Positions 27,122-38,263 of a DNA stretch of 64,000 bases are shown in pieces. Made by a program: the position numbers and the translations under genes. The notes beneath the pieces were generated by a model. It saw only the letters and a list, made by a program, of their open reading frames with translations, was not told the DNA's origin and ran no database searches. Source of the stretch: Phycicoccus sp. M110.8 (GTDB lineage Bacteria > Actinomycetota > Actinomycetes > Actinomycetales > Dermatophilaceae); the NCBI RefSeq assembly GCF_032464895.1, contig NZ_JAWDIC010000002.1, positions 310,001 to 374,000 of the forward strand, written 5' to 3'. Each line of letters starts with the position of its first letter. Position 1 is the first letter of the stretch.

Positions 27122-27220
27122 TCAGTCGTCCGAGTGACCCTGCTCGCGCAGGTCCATCGACTCCTGCAGTGCCTGACGCGCCTTCTGGGCCTCTTCGCTC
27201 ATCACGATCGCTTCCTTCAC
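27122..27220 (-). CDS. 32-codon ORF of unknown function downstream of a BCAA-type leader
   Basis: The ORF starts with GTG (27218-27220) preceded by GGGAG, and ends TGA at 27122-27124. An internal ATG (27200-27202) would give 26 residues. The predicted product starts MKEAIVMSEEAQKARQALQE and ends in an acidic HSDD; it is one charged amphipathic helix with no hydrophobic segment. I do not recognise it. The Shine-Dalgarno lies in a hairpin (27227-27242), and upstream are a leader peptide and alternative hairpins, so its synthesis seems designed to respond to branched-chain aminoacyl-tRNA. Two hairpins end the unit. It may be a small regulator, but that is inference. Confidence 0.55.
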   Translation of the reverse strand: MKEAIVMSEEAQKARQALQESMDLREQGHSDD

Positions 27221-27226
27221 GGATCT

Positions 27227-27353
27227 CCCTGTGCGGACAGGGATTCGGGGTCTTGGGGTTTCGGGGGCCAGCCCTGGGTTCCAGGGGGCCGCTGTCAGCC
27301 ACGCACGGCGGGATCTCCGCGGCGAGCTGGCTGACTACCGGAACTCGCCGCGG
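27227..27353 (-). promoter_or_regulatory. Alternative-hairpin leader RNA ahead of the 32-codon ORF
   Basis: Minus-strand arms A CCGCGGCGAG (27344-27353) and A' CTCGCCGCGG (27317-27326) pair perfectly. B GTCAGCCA (27328-27335) and B' TGGCTGAC (27294-27301) also pair perfectly and exclude A-A' in a simple fold. Arm A lies in the leader peptide codons. Further on are CCCTGG/CCAGGG (27272-27286) and CCCTGT/ACAGGG (27227-27242), the last covering the GGGAG of the ORF. The order is that of an attenuator acting on termination or on translation. Confidence 0.6.
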
Positions 27354-27382
27354 CTGCTAAGAATCACCAGCTGCCGCGCCAT
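27335..27382 (-). CDS. Leader peptide MARQLVILSSRGEFR
   Basis: A 15-codon ORF (ATG 27380-27382, TAG 27335-27337) carries Leu-Val-Ile-Leu at codons 5-8, followed by the first hairpin arm. TAATCT (27389-27394) lies six bases before the ATG, so the peptide is probably translated from a leaderless mRNA. Two TGAGAC repeats (27434 and 27453) lie further upstream. It resembles leader peptides of BCAA operons, but no biosynthetic gene directly follows. Confidence 0.65.
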   Translation of the reverse strand: MARQLVILSSRGEFR

Positions 27383-27481
27383 GCTTCGAGATTACGTGGA
27401 CGTCCAACTATCTGGAACCCGTTTCCCAGTGTGTGAGACGCCCGCCGACCCTTGAGACGCCCGTGCCGCTCCCCCACGACG

Positions 27482-27524
27482 ACGTATGCCGTGCGACCCC
27501 GGAGAGGGGCCGCACGGCATACGT
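27482..27524. terminator. Hairpin terminator after serA
   Basis: ACGTATGCCGTGCG-A-CCCC (from 27482) pairs with GGGG-C-CGCACGGCATACGT (to 27524) around a five-base loop, with one mismatch. It lies 21 bases after the serA stop on the minus strand. Each arm contains the abundant octamer GTATGCCG. Confidence 0.75.
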
Positions 27525-27544
27525 GGGTGAGGCGTGGGGAGGCG

Positions 27545-29131
27545 TCAGTCGGCGAGGTCGACGACGGTGACCTCGGCGCCCACCTCGGACGCGATGGCGC
27601 CCAGGACGTCGGCGGGGACCTTGGTGTCGACCGTGAGGGTGACCAGGGCCGAGCCGCCCTGCTCCTTGCGCGCCACCTGCATGCCGGCGATGTTGACCTG
27701 CGCGTCGCCGAGCAGGCGGCCGACCGTGCCGATGACGCCCGGGCGGTCGACGTAGGTGAAGAACGCGAGGTGGTCGGCCAGCGCGACCTCGAGGTCGAAG
27801 CCGTTGACGCCCACGATCTTCTCGATGAGGCGCGGGCCCGTGAGGGTGCCGGACACCGAGACGGTCGAGCCGTCGGCGAGGGTGCCGCGCAGCGTCGTGA
27901 CGTTGCGGAAGTCGGTGCTCGACGGGTCGGTGAGCAGGCGCACCTCGCAGCCGCGCTGCTCGGCGAGCAGCGGGGCGTTGACGTAGGTCACCGGGTCCTC
28001 GGTGACATCGGCGAACAGGCCCTTGAGCGCGGCCAGCTTCCAGATCGACACGTCGTGCTCGGTGATCTCGCCCTGCACGTCGACGTCGAGCTGCACGGGG
28101 ACGGAGCCGGCGAGCGCGGTGAAGATGCGTCCGAGCTTCTCGACGAGGGCGATGCCGGGGCGGACCTCCTCGGGGACCGCGCCGCCGTCCACGTTGACCG
28201 CGTCGGGCACGAGGTCGCCGCCGAGTGCGAGCCGCACCGACTTCGCCACGGCGACGCCGGCCTTCTCCTGCGCCTCGTCGGTCGAGGCGCCGAGGTGCGG
28301 GGTCACGACGACCGACTCGAACTCGAACAGCGGGCTCTCGGTGGTCGGCTCGGTCGCGAAGACGTCGATGCCGGCACCGGCGACCCGCCCCTCGCGCAGG
28401 GCCTCGGCGAGCGCCTCCTCGTCGACGATGCCGCCACGGGCGGCATTGATGATGCGCACGCTGGGCTTGACCTTGGTGAGCGCCTCCTTGCCGATGAGGC
28501 CGAGGGTCTCCGGGCTCTTGGGCAGGTGCACGGTGATGAAGTCGGACTGCTCGAGCAGCTCGTCGAGGCTCACCAGCCGGGCGCCCAGCTGCCCGGCGCG
28601 CTGGGCCGAGACGTAGGGGTCGTAGGCGAGGATCTCCATGCCGAAGCCGCGCAGGCGCTCGGCCACGAGCTGGCCGATGCGACCGAAGCCGACCACGCCG
28701 ACCTTCTTGTCGAGCAGCTCGACGCCGGAGTACTTGCTGCGCTTCCACGCGCCACCCTTGAGGGCCTGGTTCGCGGGGGCGATGTTGCGCGCGGTGGCCA
28801 GCAGCAGGCCCACGGCGAGCTCGGCGGCAGACGTGATGTTGGAGGTCGGGGCGTTGACCACCATGACGCCCGCCTGGGTGGCGGCGGGGACGTCGACGTT
28901 GTCGAGACCCACACCGGCCCGCGCGATCACCTTGAGGTTCTTCGCCGCGGCGACCGCCTCGGCGTCCATCTTCGTGGCGGAGCGGATGAGGACCGCGTCG
29001 GCGTCGGCGAGCGCGGGCAGCAGGGCCTCGCGGGAGGCGCCGTCGACGTGGCGGATCTCGAAGTCGGGCCCGAGGGCGTCGATGGTGGCCGGGGACAGCT
29101 CCTCGGCGATGAGGACGATCGGCTTGCTCAC
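27545..29131 (-). CDS. serA: D-3-phosphoglycerate dehydrogenase SerA
   Basis: SerA oxidises 3-phosphoglycerate with NAD in the first step of serine synthesis. The 528-residue long form has a substrate/nucleotide core (IARAGVGLDNVDVPAAT, VGVVGFGRIGQLVAERLRGF), catalytic residues near INAARGGIVDEEAL, PHLGASTDEAQ, an intervening ASB domain, and a C-terminal ACT domain (FTYVDRPGVIGTVGRLLGDA) for serine feedback. The GTG at 29129-29131 (SKPIVLIAEEL) has AAGGA eight bases upstream and fits homology. It lies between ilvC and leuB, an order shared with Streptomyces. Confidence 0.96.
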   Translation of the reverse strand: MSKPIVLIAEELSPATIDALGPDFEIRHVDGASREALLPALADADAVLIRSATKMDAEAVAAAKNLKVIARAGVGLDNVDVPAATQAGVMVVNAPTSNITSAAELAVGLLLATARNIAPANQALKGGAWKRSKYSGVELLDKKVGVVGFGRIGQLVAERLRGFGMEILAYDPYVSAQRAGQLGARLVSLDELLEQSDFITVHLPKSPETLGLIGKEALTKVKPSVRIINAARGGIVDEEALAEALREGRVAGAGIDVFATEPTTESPLFEFESVVVTPHLGASTDEAQEKAGVAVAKSVRLALGGDLVPDAVNVDGGAVPEEVRPGIALVEKLGRIFTALAGSVPVQLDVDVQGEITEHDVSIWKLAALKGLFADVTEDPVTYVNAPLLAEQRGCEVRLLTDPSSTDFRNVTTLRGTLADGSTVSVSGTLTGPRLIEKIVGVNGFDLEVALADHLAFFTYVDRPGVIGTVGRLLGDAQVNIAGMQVARKEQGGSALVTLTVDTKVPADVLGAIASEVGAEVTVVDLAD

Positions 29132-29291
29132 GTGGGTTCCTTGAAGGGTTCCGGGGGTGGCTGACGGGGGTCTCGGCACCACGCTGTGCCCGCGGCCAGC
29201 ATAGGCGCCCTCTCACCATGTGGATGCGGTCGCTCGACATCTGGAACGCACGTCACACCCGAGGACGGACCCGCCCGCTACCGCGGCGCCG

Positions 29292-29771
29292 TCACACCCG
29301 GGGTGCCAGCCGCCGTCGCAGCCGGGTCCCCACCGTGAGGGACACCGCGACGAGGAGCGCCGCGGCGACCAGCCCCGCGGCAGCCCACGGCCACGCGAGG
29401 CCACCGACCCACGCACGGAGCACGGCGAACCCCACCGTCGTGTAGAGCGCGGCCCAGGCCAGGGAGCCCACGACCGTCGCCGGTAGGTAGTGGGACAGCG
29501 GCATCCGCAGGGACCCGGCCGCGGCGTTGACGGCGGTCTGCAGACCGACGGTCAGGAACGACAGGGCGACGACGGGAGCCCCGAGCCGGCGCACGACGTC
29601 CTCGGCGCGCCTCACGACCGGCCGGTCGAGGTGCCCCGCCAACCGGCTGCGTCCCCCGCCGTGACGGATGCCGCGGCCGGCCCAGTAGGTCAGGTGGGAC
29701 CGCGCCATGCCGCTGGCGAAGAACAGCGCGAACACCGCGGCATACGGCCAACCGTCGACGAGCTCCCTCAC
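29292..29771 (-). CDS. DedA/VTT-like small membrane protein
   Basis: A 159-residue integral membrane protein with about four hydrophobic segments (YAAVFALFFASGMARSHLTYW, VALSFLTVGLQTAVNAAAG, ATVVGSLAWAALYTTVGFAV, WPWAAAGLVAAALLVAVSL). The pattern resembles a short DedA/VTT-domain protein of the SNARE-associated family; the re-entrant helix region is around residues 75-100. Function may be lipid flipping or proton-dependent homeostasis, but this is only family knowledge. The GTG at 29769-29771 follows TAGGGT by seven bases, so it is likely leaderless. It lies between serA and ilvC. Confidence 0.65.
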   Translation of the reverse strand: MRELVDGWPYAAVFALFFASGMARSHLTYWAGRGIRHGGGRSRLAGHLDRPVVRRAEDVVRRLGAPVVALSFLTVGLQTAVNAAAGSLRMPLSHYLPATVVGSLAWAALYTTVGFAVLRAWVGGLAWPWAAAGLVAAALLVAVSLTVGTRLRRRLAPRV

Positions 29772-29822
29772 GGCGCCCACCCTAGGGGCCGCCCGTGACC
29801 GCCCCCGCTCCCCCGCACGCAG

Positions 29823-29883
29823 AACGGCGGTTGCTCGACGACCCGCGGGTTGGTGTCCCGCGGGAAGCCGAGCAACCGCCGTT
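29823..29883. repeat. Long intergenic inverted repeat, family copy 2
   Basis: Arms AACGGCGGTTGCTCG (29823-29837) and CGAGCAACCGCCGTT (29869-29883) enclose an inner CCCGCGGG-type stem with the sequence GGGTTGGTGTCCCGCGGG. The core AACGGCGGTTGC and inner stem match copy 1 at 19452. It lies between the small membrane protein and ilvC, and the rest of this 226-base gap holds no other recognisable element. Confidence 0.78.
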
Positions 29884-29997
29884 TAGCGGAAGGTGTCAGC
29901 GGGCGGCACCCTCGGGCCCGCTTCCGCGGCGGCCTCCGGGCCTCGCTCCTTCGTCGCTCGTGTCCGCCCACGCAGAGCGTGGGACCCTTGCCGCCCG

Positions 29998-31116
<1,119 letters not shown>

Positions 31117-31625
31117 TCAGGCGGAGCGCAGCGCCCGGTCGGTGATCGAGCGCGAGCCGCGCCCGATGGCCACCATCCCGGACTGCACGAGCTCCTTGAC
31201 CCCGAACGGCTCGAGCACCTCGAGGAAGGCGGTCAGCTTGTCCCGGTTGCCGGTGACCTCGATCGTGAGCGTGTCGCTCGCGACGTCGACGACCTTGGCG
31301 CGGAACAGCTGCACCGTCTCCAGGACGTGGCTGCGGCTGTTGAGGTCGGTGCGGACCTTCACGAGCAGGATCTCGCGCTGGACCGAGGCGTTCGGCTCGA
31401 GCTCGACGACCTTGAGCACCTCGACGAGCTTGTTGAGCTGCTTGGTCACCTGCTCCAGCGGGAGGTCCTCGACGTCGACGACGACCGTCATCCGCGAGAT
31501 CTCGGCGTGCTCGGTCGGGCCCACGGCGAGGGAGTCGATGTTGAAGCCCCGCCGCGAGAACAGCGCCGCGATGCGCGCCAGCACACCGGGCTTGTTCTCG
31601 ACCAGGACCGACAGCGTGTGCTTGC

Positions 31626-31629
<4 letters not shown>
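31117..31629 (-). CDS. ilvN: Acetolactate synthase small (regulatory) subunit IlvN
   Basis: The 170-residue regulatory subunit binds valine and stimulates IlvB. An N-terminal ACT domain ([44 protein letters not shown]) is followed by a C-terminal ALS-small domain ([42 protein letters not shown]). The ATG at 31627-31629 overlaps the ilvB stop by four bases (ATGA), giving tight coupling and near-equal subunit supply. The preceding frame extension is a shadow of ilvB. Regulation is through the ilvB leader. Confidence 0.97.
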
Positions 31630-33530
<1,901 letters not shown>

Positions 33531-33585
33531 GTCGATCTCACTGCTTTCGCTTCTCGCTGGGTCGGGCCACACCGTGTCGGTTCAC

Positions 33586-33627
33586 AAAAAATGCCCCCCA
33601 GTCCCGTGGCGGGGACGACGGAGGGCA
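33586..33627 (-). terminator. Attenuator terminator of ilvB
   Basis: On the minus strand TGCCCTCC (33620-33627) pairs with GGGGGGCA (33592-33599), one G-U or mismatch allowed, enclosing a further GTCCC/GGGAC stem, and is followed by six T (33586-33591). It is a textbook intrinsic terminator 55 bases before the ilvB start. Between it and the leader stop is an alternative stem AGCGCGC...GCGCGCT. Confidence 0.85.
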
Positions 33628-33660
33628 GCGCGCGGGCTCTCGGGGAAGAGTGCCTGCGCG

Positions 33661-33687
33661 CTAGGGAAGTACGAGAATCCGTGCCAC
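33661..33687 (-). CDS. ilvB leader peptide (M)ARILVLP
   Basis: Eight codons, GTG at 33685-33687 and TAG at 33661-33663, encode Met-Ala-Arg-Ile-Leu-Val-Leu-Pro, with four consecutive branched-chain codons. GGGAGAG lies five bases upstream. Streptomyces ilvB leaders have a similar RILVL core. An in-frame ATG at 33747 would extend it to 28 residues but begins next to a hairpin. A TTGACA (33717-33722) may be the -35 box. Confidence 0.8.
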   Translation of the reverse strand: MARILVLP

Positions 33688-33747
33688 ACGAGCACTCTCC
33701 CGCCGCGTCGGCGGGGTGTCAACGTGCGAGACGACGCGTACCACCAT

Positions 33748-33786
33748 GCGGACGTGTCGTCTCAGTCACAGGACCGACACGTCCGC
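33748..33786. terminator. Hairpin downstream of ilvD
   Basis: GCGGACGTGTCG (33748-33759) and CGACACGTCCGC (33775-33786) form a perfect 12-bp stem, 13 bases after the ilvD stop on the minus strand. It probably ends ilvD transcription before the ilvB leader. A TGAGAC site (33759-33764) lies in its loop region. Confidence 0.7.
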
Positions 33787-33798
33787 TCCCCCTCGGTG

Positions 33799-35520
33799 TC
33801 AGCCGCAGACCGCCCCGCCGCTGGCGGAGCCGACGAGCTTGCGGTACTTCGCGAGCACGCCGCGCGTGTACTTCGGCTCGGGGTGGGTCACGCCCTCGGC
33901 GCGCCGGCGGGCGAGCTCGTCCTCGTCGACCAGCAGGTCGAGCGTGGCGTTCGCGACGTCGAGCCGGATGCCGTCGCCGTCACGGACGAACGCGATCGGC
34001 CCCTCGTCGACCGCCTCGGGCGCGACGTGGCCCACGCACAGGCCGGTCGTCCCGCCGGAGAACCGGCCGTCGGTCAGCAGCAGCACGTCCTTGCCCAGCC
34101 CCGCGCCCTTGATCGCGCCGGTCACCGCGAGCATCTCGCGCATGCCGGGCCCGCCCTTGGGCCCCTCGTACCGGATCACGACGACGTCGTTGGGCTTGAG
34201 CGAGCCCGACTCCACGGCGTCCATGGCCGCCCGCTCGCCGTCGAAGACGCGCGCGGTGCCCTCGAAGACCTCGTCGTCGAAGCCGGCCGTCTTCACGACC
34301 GCGCCCTCCGGTGCGAGCGACCCGGTGAGGATGGTGAGGCCGCCGGTCTTGTGGATCGGCTGCGCCATGTCGCGGATGACGCGCCCGTCGATGTGCGGCG
34401 GGGCGAGCTCCTCGAGGTTCTCGGCCATGGTCTTCCCGGTGACGGTGAGGCAGTCGCCGTGGAGCAGGTCGGCGTCGAGCAGCGTCTTGAGCACCACCGG
34501 GATGCCGCCGATGTGGTCGATGTCCTTCATGACGAAGGAGCCGAACGGCTTCACGTCGGCCAGGTGCGGGACCTTGCGCCCGATGCGTTGGAAGTCGCCG
34601 ATCGTCAGGTCGACCTCGGCCTCGTGCGCGATCGCGAGCAGGTGCAGGACGGCGTTGGTCGAGCCACCGAAGGCCATGACGACCGCGATGGCGTTCTCGA
34701 ACGCCTCCTTCGTCATGATGTCGCGCGCGGTGATGCCACGGCGGAGCAGGTTGACGACCGCCTCGCCGGACTTGCGGGCGTAGGCGTCGCGGCGCCGGTC
34801 CGTGGCAGGCGGGGCGGCCGAGCCGGGGAGGGACATGCCCATCGCCTCACCGACGGTGGCCATGGTGTTGGCGGTGTACATGCCGCCGCAGGCGCCCTCG
34901 CCGGGGCAGATCGCGCGCTCGATGGCGTCGACGTCCTCGCGCGACATCTTGCCCGCGGCACAGGCCCCGACCGCCTCGAACGCGTCGATGATCGTGACCT
35001 CCTTCTCGGTGCCGTCCGAGAGCTTGGCCACGCCGGGGAGGATCGACCCGGCATACAGGAACACCGACGCCAGGTCGAGCCGCGCGGCGGCCATGAGCAT
35101 GCCCGGCAGCGACTTGTCGCAGCCGGCCAGCATGACCGAGCCGTCGAGCCGCTCGGCGTTCATGACGGTCTCGACCGAGTCGGCGATGATCTCGCGGCTG
35201 ACGAGCGAGAAGTGCATGCCCTCGTGGCCCATCGAGATGCCGTCGGAGACCGAGATCGTGCCGAACTCCAGCGGGAACCCGCCGCCGGCGTGCACCCCGT
35301 CCTTGACCGCCTTGGCGAGCCGGTCGAGGGAGAGGTTGCAGGGGGTGATCTCGTTCCACGACGACGCGACGCCGATCTGCGGCTTGGCGAAGTCGTCGTC
35401 GCCCATGCCGACCGCCCGGAGCATCCCGCGCGCGGCCGTCTTCTCGAGGCCGTCGGTGACGTCGCGGCTGCGCGGCTTGATGTCGACGCCGTCGGGGGTG
35501 CTGTGCTCGGGGGTCGTCAT
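33799..35520 (-). CDS. ilvD: Dihydroxy-acid dehydratase IlvD
   Basis: IlvD dehydrates the dihydroxy acids to the 2-keto acids of valine and isoleucine with an Fe-S cluster. The 573-residue protein has cluster cysteines in [26 protein letters not shown] and [27 protein letters not shown] and the C-terminal [20 protein letters not shown] are conserved. TAGACT lies seven bases before the ATG (35518-35520), so the transcript is leaderless. A TGAGAC site lies about 40 bases upstream of the start. It ends at a hairpin before the ilvB leader. Confidence 0.97.
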   Translation of the reverse strand: MTTPEHSTPDGVDIKPRSRDVTDGLEKTAARGMLRAVGMGDDDFAKPQIGVASSWNEITPCNLSLDRLAKAVKDGVHAGGGFPLEFGTISVSDGISMGHEGMHFSLVSREIIADSVETVMNAERLDGSVMLAGCDKSLPGMLMAAARLDLASVFLYAGSILPGVAKLSDGTEKEVTIIDAFEAVGACAAGKMSREDVDAIERAICPGEGACGGMYTANTMATVGEAMGMSLPGSAAPPATDRRRDAYARKSGEAVVNLLRRGITARDIMTKEAFENAIAVVMAFGGSTNAVLHLLAIAHEAEVDLTIGDFQRIGRKVPHLADVKPFGSFVMKDIDHIGGIPVVLKTLLDADLLHGDCLTVTGKTMAENLEELAPPHIDGRVIRDMAQPIHKTGGLTILTGSLAPEGAVVKTAGFDDEVFEGTARVFDGERAAMDAVESGSLKPNDVVVIRYEGPKGGPGMREMLAVTGAIKGAGLGKDVLLLTDGRFSGGTTGLCVGHVAPEAVDEGPIAFVRDGDGIRLDVANATLDLLVDEDELARRRAEGVTHPEPKYTRGVLAKYRKLVGSASGGAVCG

Positions 35521-35589
35521 GGTCCGCAGTCTAGGACCGCAGTCCAGCACGTGGGACGCGGGTCTCACGCTGCAGACGAGCCGGCCTGG

Positions 35590-36114
35590 TCACCCGCGCG
35601 CCGTGTGGCACCGCTCGAGCCGCGCCGACCCCGTGTCCAGGTGCTCCCACGCCCCGGCGTAGCGCAGCACCGCGACCGACGAGGTCGGGAAGCCCTCGGC
35701 CAGGCACTCGTGCGCCAGCACCGACCCGTCCCCCTCCGCGAGCGAGCTCGCCAGCACCGCCATGGTCGGGTTGTGGCCGACGACGAGGACGACCGAGGCC
35801 TCCCCACCGAGCTCGCGGACCGTCTGCAGGACCCCCTGCGTCCCGCCGCCGTAGAGGGTCGAGTCGTACTGCACTGACTCGCCGCAGGCTCCGCCCCGGG
35901 CCGCCCACTCCCAGGTCTGGCGGGTGCGGGTCGCGGTGGAGCACAGCACCAGCTCGGCACCCAGACCCTGCTCGTGCAGCCACCGGCCGGCGGCGGTGGC
36001 GTCGCGCCGGCCCCGACCGGTCAGCTCGCGCTCGTGGTCGGGCTTGCCGAGGACCTGCTCTGCCTTGGCGTGCCGAAGGAGCAGGAGCACCTTGTCGTCG
36101 CCGGCACTGGTCAT
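35590..36114 (-). CDS. SixA-family phosphohistidine phosphatase
   Basis: A 174-residue histidine-phosphatase protein with the catalytic RHG-type motif LLLRHAKAEQ near the N-terminus, the second His in VLVVGHNPTMAVLA and the supporting LCSTATRTRQTWE. The short length and RHAK motif fit SixA, which removes phosphate from phosphohistidine or small substrates in the cytosol. The ATG at 36112-36114 is used, because homology begins at MTSAGDDKVLLLLRHAK. It lies upstream of ilvD, with 69 bases between, but the ilvD promoter makes the two independent. Confidence 0.85.
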   Translation of the reverse strand: MTSAGDDKVLLLLRHAKAEQVLGKPDHERELTGRGRRDATAAGRWLHEQGLGAELVLCSTATRTRQTWEWAARGGACGESVQYDSTLYGGGTQGVLQTVRELGGEASVVLVVGHNPTMAVLASSLAEGDGSVLAHECLAEGFPTSSVAVLRYAGAWEHLDTGSARLERCHTARG

Positions 36115-36199
36115 ACCCCGAGGATGGCCCTGTTCGCGCCTCAGTGCCACCGCGCACCGGGCACGTCGGCGTGCGCCGGGGGTGGGCCGGGCAGCCGGC

Positions 36200-38263
36200 T
36201 CAGATGGCCAGCTCGGGCTTGACCCGCAGGGCCGTCCAGGTGCCCGCGCGGCGCGCGGCGACGGTGGACACGAGGAACCCGCCGACGAGGTATGCCGCGA
36301 GGACGCCGAGGTCGACGGCCAGGTGGTCGAGCGAGCCGCCGTACATCAGGCGGCGGATGCCGTCGACCGCGTAGGACATGGGCAGCACGTGGTGCAGCGG
36401 GTGCAGCGGCCCCGGGAGGGTCTGCCACGGGAACGTGCCGCCGGCGCTCACGAGCTGGAGCACCATGAAGACCAGGCCGAGGAACTTGCCCGGTGCGCCC
36501 AGCCGGGCGGCGAGCGCGTGCAGCACCATGACGAAGGCCAGGGACACCACGGCCATGAAGGCGATGAGCAGCAGCGGGTGCTCGGCGCCGATGCCCACGC
36601 CCCGCACCACCACGGCATACACGAGGACCGACTGGACCACCCCGAGGACTGCCGGCGCGAGCCAGCCGCCCAGGGCCGTGCGCCAGCTCGGCTGGCCGGC
36701 GGCGAGCGCCCGGGCCGACAGCGGCTTGACGAGCAGGAAGAGCACGTAGCCGCCGATCCACAGCGCGAGGCTGAGGAAGAACGGGGCCAGTCCGGCTCCG
36801 TAGCTCGACGCCGACGCCAGCGAGCTGCCCTGCACGCCCACCGGGTTGCCGAGGGTCTGGGCGACGGCCTTGCGCGCCTCCGGGCTCGGGTCGGGGATCG
36901 ACCTGAGGCCCTGCTGCAGCCCGTCGCGGAGCTTCGTGGCGCCCTGCTGGAGCCGGTCGAGGCCGGTGGCGAGGTCGCCGGCGCCGGAGTCGAGCTTCGT
37001 CGCGCCGTCGAGGGCCGCACGCTGGCCGGTGGCCAGGTCCGACGCGCCCGAGGCCAGGGCCCGGTTGCCGGCGGCGAGGTCGTTGGCTCCCGACGCCAGG
37101 CGCGCGCTGCCGTTGTCCGCCCGGGCGATGCCGTCGTGGAGCGGACCGGCCGCCGCAGCGAGCCGGTCGGCGCCCGCGGCCACCTGCGCGGCCCCGGCGG
37201 AGAGCTGGTCCAGCTGCTGCGACGCCGTCTGCACCTGGCCGTTGGCACTCGTGACCGGGCCGCTCAGCTGCTGCGCCGCGTCGAGCACCTGCTGCACCTG
37301 GGTGTCGGTGAACCCCGCGGCACGGAGCCTGTCGGCGAGGTCCCCCTGGCTGGTCGTCACGTCGGCGACGAAGGCGTTCGAGGCAGCGGCGACCTGTGCG
37401 CCCGCAGCCGCGACCTTGGCGTTGCCGTCGGCCACCTGGTGCGCACCGTCCGCGAGGCGCCGTGTGTCGGCGGGCAGGGTCGCGGTGCGCTGGTCGAGCG
37501 TCTGCAGGCCCGCGTGCAGGTCGGTCGCGCCGGAGGCGAGCTGGTCGGCCCCGGACGCGACCTTCGACGCACCCTGCGCGAGCTGGTCGCTGCCGCTCAC
37601 GAGCTTCTTCTCCCCCGCGACGAGGCTGTCGGCGCCGTCGGCCAGCCGGTGGGCGCCGTCGTCGGCCTGCGAGAGCCCGTCGGCGAGCTGCCCCGCGCCG
37701 TCGGCAGCGTCCTTGACCTTGCCGTGGATCGTCGTGAAGCCGGTCAGGAGCTGGTTGGCGGCGGTGGAGCTCACCTCGGAGGCCACCGACTTCGTCACCT
37801 GGGCGACGACCTGGTTCGCGATGGTGCGGGCGAGGTAGCCGTTGGCGTCGTTGGTCTCCAGGCGCAGCTCGGCCTGGCGCGGCGTGAACTCCGCGCTCGA
37901 CGCCAGGGCTGCGGAGAAGTCCGCCGGGACCACGAGCGCGAAGTCGTAGCGGCCGTCGGAGACCCCGTCGTGGGCCTGCTGCCGCCCGACGCGGTGCCAG
38001 TCGAAGCTGTGCGACCGCACCAGCTCGTCGGCCACCCGGTCGCCGACGGCGAGGCGCTCCCCGTTGGCGAGGGTGGTGCCCGAGTCCTCGACGACGACGG
38101 CGGCGGGGACCTGCGCGAGGCCGCCGTAGGGGTCCTTGTTGGCGTAGAGGTACAGGCCGCCGTAGAGGGTGGGGACGAGCAGCATCGCGACGAGGGCGGC
38201 GCGCGGCAGGCGGCCCGCGGTGAGCCGGCGCAGCTCGGTCAGGGCGAGGCGGACGGCGGTCAC
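36200..38263 (-). CDS. YhgE/Pip domain-containing membrane protein
   Basis: A 687-residue membrane protein of the YhgE/Pip (ABC-2-like) family. One N-terminal membrane segment (ALVAMLLVPTLYGGLYLYA) precedes a long extracellular region with many Ala/Gly/Asp-rich repeats such as LADGA, LASGA and VAAGAD (about residues 180-440, helical repeats), and five or six C-terminal segments. Homologues function as phage-infection or ESX-linked components and as exporters; the role here is unknown. GTG at 38261-38263 has GGAGGTGG eight bases upstream. It overlaps the preceding ABC-like gene by four bases, so the two are coupled. Confidence 0.87.
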   Translation of the reverse strand: MTAVRLALTELRRLTAGRLPRAALVAMLLVPTLYGGLYLYANKDPYGGLAQVPAAVVVEDSGTTLANGERLAVGDRVADELVRSHSFDWHRVGRQQAHDGVSDGRYDFALVVPADFSAALASSAEFTPRQAELRLETNDANGYLARTIANQVVAQVTKSVASEVSSTAANQLLTGFTTIHGKVKDAADGAGQLADGLSQADDGAHRLADGADSLVAGEKKLVSGSDQLAQGASKVASGADQLASGATDLHAGLQTLDQRTATLPADTRRLADGAHQVADGNAKVAAAGAQVAAASNAFVADVTTSQGDLADRLRAAGFTDTQVQQVLDAAQQLSGPVTSANGQVQTASQQLDQLSAGAAQVAAGADRLAAAAGPLHDGIARADNGSARLASGANDLAAGNRALASGASDLATGQRAALDGATKLDSGAGDLATGLDRLQQGATKLRDGLQQGLRSIPDPSPEARKAVAQTLGNPVGVQGSSLASASSYGAGLAPFFLSLALWIGGYVLFLLVKPLSARALAAGQPSWRTALGGWLAPAVLGVVQSVLVYAVVVRGVGIGAEHPLLLIAFMAVVSLAFVMVLHALAARLGAPGKFLGLVFMVLQLVSAGGTFPWQTLPGPLHPLHHVLPMSYAVDGIRRLMYGGSLDHLAVDLGVLAAYLVGGFLVSTVAARRAGTWTALRVKPELAI

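Noticed and set aside
33743-33747. Longer ilvB leader starting at ATG 33747
   Set aside because: It is in frame, but the short GTG form has the GGGAGAG Shine-Dalgarno and the branched-chain codons. The ATG lies beside the ilvD hairpin. It is kept only as an alternative.
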